Assembly: GCA_022570795.1 (NCBI GenBank)
Contig: JAKUDP010000009.1
Location: 372,001 to 436,000, forward strand
Reading direction: 5' to 3'
Length of the DNA stretch: 64,000 nucleotides
Origin: Sphaerulina vaccinii
Taxonomy: Eukaryota > Ascomycota > Dothideomycetes > Mycosphaerellales > Mycosphaerellaceae
Below the pieces are notes generated by a model that saw only the letters and a list, made by a program, of their open reading frames with translations, had not been told where the DNA came from and did no database searches. Both the position numbers and the translations under genes were made by a program. This document shows positions 32,396-44,900 of the stretch, in pieces; within the stretch, counting starts at the first letter, position 1; each line of letters begins with the position of its first letter.

Positions 32396-33795
32396 TATAA
32401 TAGATTAAATATAGTAGTCTATAGTACCTAATACTTTAGATTAAAGATCTAATATTAAAAAAGAAAAAAGAGTCTAACTTCTAACTTTTTAAAAAATAAA
32501 AAAATATTTTAGAATTAGTTATTTTTAGTAAAGCTAACTTATAGACCTAGCTTATAATATTACCTCTCTTTTTATAGAATAGTATCTATTATATCTATAT
32601 TACTAGAGTCTTTGTAGGTCTAGTAAATACTATTTATATTATACTATTTTAGTATAAATTTATAGTAGTTTATAGAAAAGAACTATTATTCTCTTCTATA
32701 TTTCTATATAGTTTCTTAAAATATTTAAATATAATTATATTTTTAAAGTTATATAAAGAGCTCTATATAGAGGTAGCGTATCCTACCTATTTAATATATA
32801 CTTTCCTCTAAGAACCTCTACTAACTTATTTTATTTAGTAATAGAAAATAGCTTTAATACTATACTTATTAATTCCCTTTTTGTTTATAATTACTATAGG
32901 CTATATATTATCTACTTCTTGCGACTCGAGTAGGTTAGTAGAAGTAGAGTATAGTAGAATAGTATAAAACTTCTTAAATACTCTATATAGTATATCTAAT
33001 TCGATAAAATTATAAAAGTACTATATATAGGCTATATCTAATTAGCTAAAAGATAGAGAGTCTTAGCTTTTCGATAGTAATCGAATAATCCGAGACCTTA
33101 TAAAGGCTTAAATTATATAATATAGGCACGTAACCTCGCTTATATAAGCGCGTAGCTCGCTTGTAACTATACTTTTATAATTATTTTCTCTCTTCTAAGA
33201 ACTTGCTTTCGAGGCCTAAGAAGTAAGACTAGGCCTAAGCTTAAAACAAGCTCTAGCTAATTAGAACTTTTAGAACTAATATAACTAACTTAGTTAGATT
33301 ATAATATTATACTATAAAAGAGTACTTTTAAAGCCTAGGCGCAACTTCGGTACTTTAACTATATAATTTATATATATATCTCTAAAGCTATATAATAACT
33401 TAAACTAGAGGAAAGCAAGTAGTTTTATAACTAAAAAGTATATATAGTACGAAATTTAGAAGTAGGGCCTACTAAGACCTATATTCTAAACTAATATATA
33501 TTATAGTAGTAATATTAGTTTTATTTTAATACTCTTACAAAGCCGAACTAAGACGTATAACCCCTATACTATATAGGCGCCTCGGTTGCAAAGTTAAAAA
33601 CAAAAGCTAAGACTATTATAAAAGCGCTATATATAGGCTATACCTAATTAGCTAAAAGATAGAGAGTCTCGGCTTTTCGATAGTAATCGAATAATCTAAG
33701 ACTTTATAAAGGCTCAAATCACGTGACACGGGCACGTGACCTCGCTTATGTAAGCGCGTAGCTCGCTTGTAACTATACTTTTATAAAAATAAAGT
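32396..33795 (-). mobile_element. Gypsy fragment of the 164-bp-LTR family (second copy), split by a TRIM
   Basis: Positions 32396-32559 match both 164-bp LTRs of the element at 58243-63873. The sequence then continues to match that element's internal 3' region (58407-58862) up to 33010 and, after the inserted TRIM, a few more bases (33791-33795). Homology stops there, so only the 3' LTR and about 450 internal bases are present. Orientation is the same as the full copy (coding on the reverse strand). Confidence 0.8.
33011..33785. mobile_element. TRIM-like miniature LTR retrotransposon, copy 1
   Basis: A 775-bp element with direct 169-bp terminal repeats at 33011-33179 and 33617-33785. It starts TATAAAAG and ends CTTTTATA, which fits TG..CA ends after RIP. 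It is flanked by a 5-bp duplication aaaat (33006-33010 and 33786-33790). The 437-bp interior has no reading frame or retroviral domain. It inserted into the gypsy fragment on either side. A second copy of identical length is at 56174-56948. Terminal-repeat retrotransposons in miniature depend on another element's enzymes; which one is unknown. Confidence 0.88.
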
Positions 33796-36282
33796 ATTAG
33801 AAGCTAGCTCTAGAAAGTATTAATAGTAGCTTTACTTCTATAGCTCGACTATAGACTCTCTTCTACTTTAGTACTATCTATAGAAGACTATATAAAATAG
33901 CTTAGTATCTAGTATTTATCGATAGATACCTAGAGAGACCTCTCGGCTCTCTATCGAACTTACTTATTTTTTTTATAAAGCTTTCTATATATATATTACT
34001 TACTTTATAATATTAAGTTCGATTACTATTATAGAATCTATAGATAGAGTAGTATTACCTATAGAGTATATCGAAGTACTATTATTATTAGTAATTAAAG
34101 CTTCTAACTTCTAAATAATATTATAAAAGCTATAGGAAAGATAGTAAAATATAGAAGCTAAGCTATTATATATATAAACTAATCTCTAAGAGGCAAGAAG
34201 CTAATAGTAGGTATTATCTATTTAGACTTATAACAAATAGCTCGAGGCTTTAATTAGAGTATTAATAATAGCTACTACCTATTCTATAATAGAAACTAAC
34301 TATTTATTAGAACCTAGAGATTAGTTACTATTTTCTTAGAATAGAAGTATACTTATATTCTAAAACTACTTTCTCTAGTTAAAAAGCTCTTATTAGGTAT
34401 AGGCTAGCTTAAACCTACTACTCTCTACTAAATACTACTAGAACAAGATTTATAATACTATTCTAGTAGTATAGCAAGGTAGAATATAGTACTTCTAGAA
34501 AAATAGAATAGATAGAATTAAAACTCCTATTCTATTTTTTATAGAGATCGAGAGAGTCTTTATAGATAGTAATAAAAAAGCAAAGGCTCTAGATAAGCTA
34601 GCTAAGCTTAAGTATTCTCTAGAACAACTATAGTACTTATACTAGCTAGAATTCGACAAACTTCTAAATATAGTAGATAGAAATATATAGAAATTAGATA
34701 TAAAGATTACTTTACTTAAGTAGATATATTTAGACTTTGCTATTCGAAGTATAGTAGCCTTACTAGTTATAATAGAGTACTACAAATATACTATAGAAGT
34801 TAAGTATATTATAACTAACCTAGAAAGTACTAACTAGTTCTAATATATAAATTAGAAGTAGTTAGAGGCAAATACGAAGTAGACTAGTATTTTATTAATA
34901 GTATCTACTAATACTATAGAAGGTCGCTTAACTAATATTCGTATAGATATAGATAGCGATATAATTATAAACCTACTATAGATAGGTAGAAACTATAATA
35001 GAAGCTATAGAGGCAATTATAATAGTAAAGAATAGTAGCTCTCTTCGAAGTATAGAGCTTGCTAGGTAGATAAGGAAGAAAGAGAAAGATATAAGGAAAA
35101 GAACCTCTATTACTACTATAAAGTAGATAGATACTGAGTTAGAAACTACCTATACCTTCCTCTAATACTACTAAATAGTACTACTATAAATATAGTTTAA
35201 GCGCTACCTATACTAGAAGACGATAAGAAAGTAGTAGAGACTAACTCTAATTTAGGAAAAGAGTAACTTCTACTCGTAGGTAGGAGTAGAGAGAAGTATA
35301 GATACTAGTAAAAAGTTAGTAAGAGAGCTAGAGTAGAATAAATAGAATACTAGTATTTATAAATATAGTTTTCTAAAATAATATTTATATATCTACTTTT
35401 ATTAATAAAAAATACTAGTATTATACTATAATTAATAGAGACTTTATTAAAAGACTTAGTTTTAAGCTAATAAGTAAAGAGAGCTATTATATAAAAAGCG
35501 CATCGATAGTTATAAAAAACTCAAATATTTCTAGAGTTATTAGTTTCTAGATAGAAATTATAAAGTTTAGTTAGATAGTATATATATATATATATATTAT
35601 ACCTAATCTAACTTACCTACTTATTCTAGGAAACCTATAGAAGGTATATAATTAGATACGAACTAAGCCTAAGAAGAGGTAGTTCTAGTATAGGAGAGTA
35701 GGTAAAAAAGTAAAAGAGAGCTACCTCTATAAGGTAGAGGTTAGCAAAGATTTAGCTATAGTAACTACTATTTCCTTAGAGGATATTAGAAGAGCTCTAG
35801 AGACTAAAGCAGCTTTTATAAATAATTAGTTAAAAAAGAAACTACTACTAGAAATTTATAATATACTTCTATTATTTTATTAATACAAAGTAGATAAGCT
35901 AGCGCTATACTAACCTAGTATCGACTATTATATTAAGGTATACGTCTAAAAGAATAGGACTCTAATACCTTTACTATAGGGTCTACTATATAGTATATTA
36001 AAAAAAGAACTACTAGTTCTAAGAAAGGTTCTAGATAATTTTCTAGAGAAGAGATATATCTAACCTACTAGCTCTAAAGTAGTAGCTTCTATAATTTTTA
36101 TTTAGAAACCTAGTAGAGAACTATAGTTCTACTATAATTACTATATACTAAATATAATTATATAGTATAATAGGTATCTATTACCTCTAATATTAGAGAC
36201 TTTATAAAATTTGTCGGATACTAAGTAGATTACTAAAGTAGACGTAGTCTCGGCGTTTTATAAAATCTATATAGTAGTAGGC
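33796..36282 (+). mobile_element. Ty3/gypsy fragment, gag to start of reverse transcriptase
   Basis: Plus-strand reading, ignoring RIP stops, gives a gag-like part (about 33900-35100), a degraded CCHC knuckle (about 35105-35150, Cys codons changed to Tyr), a protease-like part (about 35380-35650) and the N-terminal reverse transcriptase (about 35930-36282). The last ends in a TKVDVVSAFYKI-like motif. The element stops there, where the 193-bp repeat of another gypsy family begins. The 5' boundary at about 33796 is set only by the end of homology of the neighbouring fragment. The rest of the pol gene is not in the window. Confidence 0.7.
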
Positions 36283-38463
36283 TATTAGGTTATAGAGGAC
36301 CTAATAATTTTACTAAGTAGAAGCTAAGCTTAATCTAGTTAGAGCTTGTTAATATATCTATAAGAGAGCAAGTAAAGAAGGTTCTTATATTCTAATTAGT
36401 AAGATAGAATAGTAAGTTATATATAATAACTATCTATAACTATAATATTTATTACCTATATATATAAAGGAGATTTCTAGTTTTATTAATTACTCTAATT
36501 ACTCTAATTAAGGCCTACTTAGTATAATTAGAGTACTTAGTATAATTAGTAGTAGGCCTAGTCTAAGCGCTACTAATTACTTCTATATATAATACGCGCC
36601 TAGAAAATCTATAGAGATATTCCTATAGTATACAAACTATAATACTATCTCCTATCTAGCCTAGCTTCGTCCCGAAGCTAGTTTATAGAGTTATTATCCT
36701 CTAGAAAGTTAGTTATTATAGCTTCTTTCCTTTGTAATACCTCGTATAATAACTAAGTTCTTAACCTATTATTATTATAAGCTCGCTAATTTTCTAGACC
36801 TCTAGGAGGCTATTATAGTAAAGTTGTATTTGTCCTATAAAAAGTATAAGTATATATATAAAGTATATATTTACTTAGGAAAATATAATAAGTATATTTA
36901 TTATAGTTAGTAGTATAATATCTAGGTTATAAAGTCCGAATTTAATTATTTTTATTCTAAGAAAGAGAAGCTCTTATCTAGAATCTAAAAGGTAAAGCGC
37001 GCCTAGAAGGAGGTATAATATGCCTTAGAGGCTATATATAAGGCTTCTTATACTATATATATATATATATATAAGATATAGTTATAGTAGTAGATAGATC
37101 TAATCGATTGTTATATAGATAATATAATAGTAGTAGAGTTAGCAAATATCGAGGAGTAGGAGGTAGTAGAATAGGTAGAGAAGGAGGTTATAACCTTTCT
37201 AGAGCTATCTACTAGCCTAGCCTTAAATCTTTTGCCTAGGACTTAGAGTACTTTTAAGAGTTTGCCTAATAATTTCTAGAGTTTCCTATCTTTAGTAGAC
37301 TCTAGTAGAACTATACTAGAAGCTAGTAGTAGTTTATAAAGTTAGACTTAGGTTTCTAGGTATTTTCCGAATTGTTATACTCTTTCTATTTAATTAAGTA
37401 GTTCTAACCCTTTTATTCTAGAATCTTTTCTACTTCGAATATATTCTCTTTTTTAGATTAGAAGTAGAATATTTCTTAGTAAGATATTTTAGTATCTATA
37501 GGTTCTAATAATAATATATAGAATACTAGGTAGATCTTTATATCTTTTAGTAACTTAAGTTAGTAGTTAACTAGCTTTTATAGCTTATTAATTAAAAATA
37601 GTCTAACTTTAACTTAATCTAGTTTCTTTATCTTTCTTTTTATTTTAAAATTTTTTATAAAAAAATAGACTTTATTTCTTCTTTTTAGCTAAAATACTAT
37701 TTTTTATTTATTATTATATAGCCTAGCTATTATTAGTTGCGAGTCTATAATTTATTCTTCTAGTTTCTTATAGAGGTTCTTTAGATCTTTACTTACAATT
37801 ATAGTATATTCTACCTATAGGTAAGATAAAAGTTCTCTAAAAAGGTTTAGGTTTTACTTATAATTCGAGAAGAATAGTATAGCCTTTATTATCTCTAATT
37901 ACTAATTATTTAGTATAAGCTATACTATTAGTAGTAGCGCTAACTAGTTATCTTATATATAATTAATATAGTATTATAAGTATTATTCTAGTATTTAGTT
38001 TGTTCTTTTAGTTTGCCTATCTATCTAAGAATAATATACTATTAATAGCTTATATTTAATTCTAAGTATACCGACTAAGATCTTCTAGTAGTTAGAGGTA
38101 AAGAGCTTGTCTCTATCTATAATAAATACTTTTAGGAATCTATAATATTTTATAAGTCTATCTATAATAAAGTGTTCGAGTTACTTAGTAGTATATATCT
38201 TGCTAGTAGTAATAAAGTATATATATTTAGTAAGCCTATCGACTATAACTAGTATTATATTATAGCTAATTTCTATAATTCGATTCTATAATAAAAGTAA
38301 CTTTATAATAAAGTCTATTATAACTTTGTTCTATAGTTAATATAGAGGAATATAGAATTAGATACCTCGATAATAGTAGAGGGTTATAAAGTTATAGGTA
38401 CTAATAGAAGTAATACCCTATTAAAAGATACTACCTTAGAACTAGATATCTCTAAGAAGTATT
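36283..38463 (-). mobile_element. Reverse-strand gypsy fragment: integrase, chromodomain, 3' LTR
   Basis: Read on the reverse strand, 38463 to about 37295 encodes integrase and a chromodomain-like end, closely matching 40130-41270 in inverted orientation. Further left is a variable 3' region. The 193-bp sequence 36283-36475 matches 49056-49248 in inverted orientation with no gaps and is the probable 3' LTR (its outer end TAATA fits a RIPed CA). The 5' part of the element, reverse transcriptase included, is missing at the 38463 junction. Confidence 0.65.
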
Positions 38464-41400
38464 AAAAGTAGTCGAAACTCTTTAAAGAGGTCGAGGGACT
38501 AGAAGCCCTACCTAAATACTAGAAATAGGACTATAGAATTATACTAATACCTAATAGGGAGCCCCTATTTGAACTATTATAAAAGAAATTCGAGAAAGAG
38601 CTCTAGGAAAAAGACAAATAGTTAAAAAAATACTTGCAAAATAATAGATCTATAAGTTACAATCTAGCGCTAGAGCCCTAACTATATTTGTTCCAAAACC
38701 TAATAGGAAGTTACGACTAGTAGTCGATTATCGACGACTTAACAAAATTACTATTAAGAACCGATATCTACTACCTAATATCGAAGAACTATAAGATAGA
38801 CTTACTAGATCTAACTAGTATATAAAAATCGATCTATAAGACGCGTTCTATACTATTTATATAATAGAAGGAGAAGAATAGAAAATAGTATTCTAAATAT
38901 ACTATAGGCTTTATAAGTTTAGAGTTATACCTATAGAACTAACTAATATACTAGCCTCCTACTAGAAGATAGTAAATAATATTCTTAGAGACCTACTTAA
39001 TATATACGTTATTATATATATAGACGACATCTTCGTCTATACTAAAGAGTTCCTATAGGAATATATTAAACAAGTCTAAAACGTTTTCTAACAACTTATA
39101 AATATAGGATTCTATACTACTTCCGAAAAGTGCGAGTTCTATAAGAAAGAAGTTAAGTTCCTAGAGTTTGTTCTAAACCTTAATAGAATAAAAATCGATC
39201 TAGTAAAGATAGAGTTAATATAAACTTAGCTAGTACCTAAAATAGTTAAGGAAGTATAATTGTTCCTTAGACTAGCTAACTATAACTAGAAGTTTATTAA
39301 GGACTACTCGAGGCTTGTAGCACCTCTAAATAAGCTTATATAGAAAGATAGGAAATAGAGCTAGAGTCTAGAGTAGGTAAAAGCCTTCGAAGTACTTAAG
39401 ATATTATACTACTAAGTACTAGTACTACGACTATTCGATAGGAAGCATAAAGTTAAACTAGAGACTAATATATTAGATATAGCTATAGGAGCATACCTTA
39501 TATAAGAGTATAATAGGAAGAGATACCTAGTAGCCTACTACTTAAGGAAATTAACTCCTATAGAATAGAACTACAACGTCTATAATAAGGAGTTGCTTAT
39601 AATTGTTGCTACTATATAGTACTAGCAAGTATATATAGAAGGAGCCCCTAAGCTTACAATTCTTTCTAATTATAAGAATCTAACTTACTTTACTATAACA
39701 AAAGTACTAACCTAATAATAGGCCTACTAGTTAGAACTACTTAGTTAATATAAGTTCGAAATCTACTATATACTAGGAAAGAATAATAGTCGAGCCGACG
39801 TACTAAGCCGCTAAAGTAACTATATAGAAGGAAAAGAACTAGTATACTAGAAAGTACTTAGAGCCAATCTAGATAGAAGCCTAAGCTCGAACTTAATAGA
39901 GTTTAACTATATTATATAAGTTCTTTAGAATATAGAAGAATAGTTCCTTATACTATAAGGGAAGTATTAGGTACTAAAGGACCGAGAAAATAAGTATATA
40001 CGATACTACTATAATAATTTATAATATAGATACTCTAGAACTATAAAAACTATAGAGTTAATTTAAAGAAACTTTAGCTTTCTATATATATATAAATATA
40101 TATTATAATATATTAAATGCTATAAGCCCTACTAATAGAATAAGGCAGATCGATATATAAAATATAGATATATCTAATTCTATACTCCTCTATATTAACT
40201 ATAGAACAAAGTTATAATAGACTTTATTATAAAGTTGCTTTTATTATAGAACCGGATTATAGGAATTAGCTATAATATAATACTAGTTATAGTCGATAGG
40301 CTTACTAAATATATATACTTTATTACTACTAGTAAGATATATACTACTAAGCAACTTAGATACTTTATTATAGATAGACTTATAAAATATTATAGATTCC
40401 TAAAAGTATTTATTATAAATAGAGACAAGCTCTTTACCTCTAACTACTAGAAGATCTTAGTCGGCATACTTGGAATTAAATATAAGCTATTAATAGTATA
40501 TTATCCCTAGATAGATAGATAAACTAAAAGAATAAATTAAATACTAGAATAGTACCTATAATACTATATTAATTATATATAAAATAACTATTTAGCGCTA
40601 CTACTAATAGTATAGCTCGCACTAAATAACTAGCAATTAGAGATAATAAAAGCTATACTATTTTTCTTAAACTATAAATAAAACTCGAATCTTTTTAAAG
40701 AACCTTTATTTTACCTATAGGTAGAATGCGCTATAATTATAAGTAAAGATCTAAAGAACCTCTATAAGGAACTAGAAGGACGAATTATAGACTTGCAACT
40801 AATAATAGCTAGGCTATATAATACTAAGTAAAAAATAGTATTTTAGCTAAAAAGGAGAAATAAAGTCTATCTTTTTATAAAAATTTTAAAATAAAAAGAA
40901 AGATAAAGAAACTAGATTATATTAAAGTCGGACTATTTTTAATTAATAAACTATAAAGACTAGTTAACTACCGACTTAAGCTACTAAAAGATATAAAGAT
41001 CTACCTAGTATTTTATATATTATTACTAGAACCTATAGATACTAAAATATCTTACTAAGAGATATTCTACTTCTAACCTAAAAAAGAGGATATATTCGAA
41101 GTAGAAAGAATCCTAGAATAAAAGAGTTAGAACTACTTAATTAAATAGAAAGGGTATAATAAATTAGAAAATATCTAGAAACTAAAGTCTAACTTTATAA
41201 ACTACTACTAGCTTCTAGTATAATTTTACTAGAGTCTATAAAGAAAGAAAGTATTAGGCCTTCCTAGAAGGAGTCTAGGATACTATCGGCTATACTCTAA
41301 GTCTAAGGCAATAGAGCAAGCGCTATAGTAGAAGAATCTAGATCTAATACTATAAACTCTCTCTAAACTTCCTTATTCTTATTAAGAAGAGTACAATCTT

Positions 41401-41921
41401 TAAGAGTACGACCTTTAGCTACCTTCTAGTCTACTATATCCAATTGTTTTTAAAGATATATTTCCCTTATATAAGCTGTCGCTAGCGCCTCCTTTGCTAT
41501 ATCGAGCTCTTTTAACAACTTTTTCTACTAAGCTAAAAGATATTTCTACTCTCTCTTAGTAACTTTTATATTATAGCCTTTTAGATTATACTACTAGTAC
41601 TTAGTATACCGACCTAACAAGATATATACCTTATATATATAACCCTCTCTTTTATATATATTATATAGATATATTATAGAATCTCTTTTATAAAATATTT
41701 CTTTAGCCTTTTTATAATAATATAAAGTATATTTTAATTTTAATAATAGTATAGTAGTTTAGTAGAAGAGAAAGGAATAGAAAGATATTTTTATAGATTC
41801 TCTATAATAAGAGCTAATATATTATAAGCTTTAGAACAAAGCTAGGCTAGATAGGGGATAGTATTATAGTTTCTACTAATAGGTAGGTCTACTAGAACCG
41901 AGATACCTAAAGTAGGAAGAC
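38464..41921 (+). mobile_element. Plus-strand chromodomain gypsy element, left part
   Basis: Plus-strand reading gives reverse transcriptase (about 38690-39150, with a YIDDIFVY motif), RNase H (about 39400-39810, ending SRADVLSR), integrase (about 40100-40700) and a chromodomain (about 41075-41215), then a 3' untranslated region. It lacks 5' LTR, gag and protease, starting abruptly at the reverse-transcriptase N-terminus. Its 3' part continues at 49002-49248, beyond an inserted gypsy element. Numerous TAG/TAA codons inactivate it. Confidence 0.75.
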
Positions 41922-41926
41922 TAATC

Positions 41927-44900
41927 TATAAAAGCTAGGTCTAAGGATATAGTATTTTAACTCCGAAAAGGGAATCTAGATTGCTAGGCAATTCTATATC
42001 CTCGGTCCTAAAGGTAGAGTATATATAGTACGTAGTTGCCCTATAACTCTAAAGGCTTCTATATCCTTTATAGAGGCAAGAATTAGTTTATATAACTAAT
42101 ACTCTTATTAACTAGCGCTCTATATATTACTATATACCTATACTCTTATATTTCTAATTCTTTAATCTTTTTAAAGAGTAGCGATCTATAGAGGCTATAA
42201 TAGCTCTAAAGTAGCATTCTATATATAGCGAGTAGCTAGGCTATATTAAGAATATCTCTAACAAGACTTAGTAACTAGATAAAGGCGACAACGTCGATAT
42301 AACTAGCGCCTCCGAACGAGCTAATAATAGTAACAACGATAGCTTTAACAAAGAGGATACTAAAGCTATAGCTATTATATAGTAGCTTTGTATTAACCTC
42401 GAAGCTAAGAACGCTATCCTCTAAGAAGAAGCTTGTATATTATAAGCAACTTATAAGAATAAAGCTCTTTATAGAGAACTTAGTAACTTAAGTATCGTAC
42501 CTATATATACCTCTACCGAGCCTCTTCTAGATAATAACTTCGAAGAGACTACAAGTAGCGCTCTAGTTACTAGCGTTTTAGGTACGTATTATAGTATTAA
42601 AATTCGCGACCCTAAGCTATACTAAAGCTATATAGATAAGAAAGCTCGAGAGTTCCTTTATACCTATAAAATTAACTTTACTATTACTAAGTATAACTTT
42701 AAGTCTAATTAAGAGAAAGTCCTATATACTATTATATAGCTTATAGGCAAGGTATAGGAGACCTAGTATAATAAGTATAAAAACTTACTTCTAGCTTACT
42801 ATACTTGGAACTAGTTTAAAATCTAGGTTTATAGTATTATTAGTAACTAGGCGAATCACCTAATACTTATTATAATCGAGTATAACTAGGCTAGGTAGGG
42901 AGACAACTAGAGTATTTGCTTCTTTGCTACTAACTTTAGTTATATAGAGGCCTAGCTAGAGGACTATAGCGAAACGTAGCTAGTGCGCTACCTCTTTGCA
43001 AAGCTAAAGCCGTCTCTCTATAAAAAGATTATTAAGAGCTATACTATTCTATATAAGCAAGCCGACTTTGTTATATTAGTAAGGCGCTTAGAATAGGCTA
43101 ATACTACTATTCCTTACTATAGCAACTCTACTTAAGATCGAGAGCGCAAGTATAAGAAGTTAAAGCGCAAGCGCTCTAATACTAACAAGTATAAGAGACA
43201 TAAGAACAAGAGTAAGTCTTATTATACTAATAGTATTAATCGAGGCAAGGCCTTATTATCTAAGCTAGACTACTCCTACTTTATATATTATAGCTATAGA
43301 AAGAAGAGTTATATTACTACCGACTCTATCTACCTAAATAGTAAAGTAGATAAGAAGCTAGTAGTCTATAAGGTCGCTATATCTAAGAATAAAGGAAAAG
43401 TAAAAGTATCGAAAAAGAACTACGAACTTTAGATACTAAGCTAAGTAGTAAAGGCTACCTCCCTATTTAGGTTAATAGAGCAAAGGCTATACAAGTAGTA
43501 GTCGAGACATAAGATAATTAGTTTATCGACGCAACTAGCTTACTTAATAATACTACTAATATTAATATTATTATAAGATTCTTTATCTTATAATACAACC
43601 TTCCTCGATAGCCTAATATAGTATTACTACTAGCGACCTCCTATATAGAAGAACTAGGTTATTACTATAGGGTATACTATATCTATATACGAATTATAGA
43701 CTCTATAGAAGTCGAATATATTATAAGTAGTATATTCTATATATATAATATACCTAAGCCTAACTTTATTCTTAGTCGGGTATAGCGACGTACTTAGCGA
43801 GTATGTATTAATAGCGCAATAGACGAGTAGTACTACGGAGATAGCTTCGAGAAAGTTACTATCTATAATACTAAAGAGTTCTTTAAAGATCTAAAAAAAG
43901 TACTTTATATATATACTATACTTATAGCTAAAGATAGTATAGTACTACCTCCTATACTAATCGAGTTCTATTAGTTTAATAATATTTTTAATTCTATAAA
44001 GGAAATAAGAAGTAAGCCTATCGATAGTATAGAGTATATAATTAACCTATATAATAGTACTATTCTACTATTCCGACTACTATACTACTAGTCTAGAAAG
44101 GAACTTAAAGAGCTCTAAGCCTATATTAAGGCTAGGCTAGAATACGACTAGATTAAGCGCTCTATAAGCAAAGTAGGTATGCCTATTCTATTTGTTCCTA
44201 AGAAAGATAGTAAGCTTAGACTATATATAGACTATAGAGGTCTTAATAAGATTATAATTAAGAATCGATACCCTCTACTACTTATTAGCAAGATGCTTAA
44301 TTAGCTTATAGGTACTAATTGGTTTACGACTCTAGATCTTACTAATACATACTATTATATTAGAATCAAGCCGAGCGACTGCTAGAAGACTACGTTCTAT
44401 ATATATTATAGCTACTTCTAGTACAAGGTTATACCTTTCGGGCTTACTAATACCTCTATAACCTTCTAGGCTTATATTAACTATACTTTAGTAGGTTTGG
44501 TCGATATTATTTATATAGTATACCTAGATAATATTCTTATCTATAGTAAGATACGCAAGCAATATATACAAGACGTATATAAAGTACTTAAGTACCTCTA
44601 GAAGTTTAGGTTATATATCTAAAGATCTAAGTATAAGTTCTTCTAGCAAGAGGTTAACTTTCTTAGCTTTATAGTTACTACTAATAGTATAAAGATAGAT
44701 AAGAGTAGAGTAGACGCAATTGCTATATAGCTAAGGCCTACTACTTTAATAGAGATTTAATCTTTTCTTAGATTTACTAACTTTTATTAAAGATTTATTT
44801 TCGAATACTTGCGAATTATAATAGTACTTATAGTACTATCTAAAGGAGTAGTAAAGGGCAAGAAGCCTAGACCTATCTAGTAGGGCATAGCTAAAAAGTA

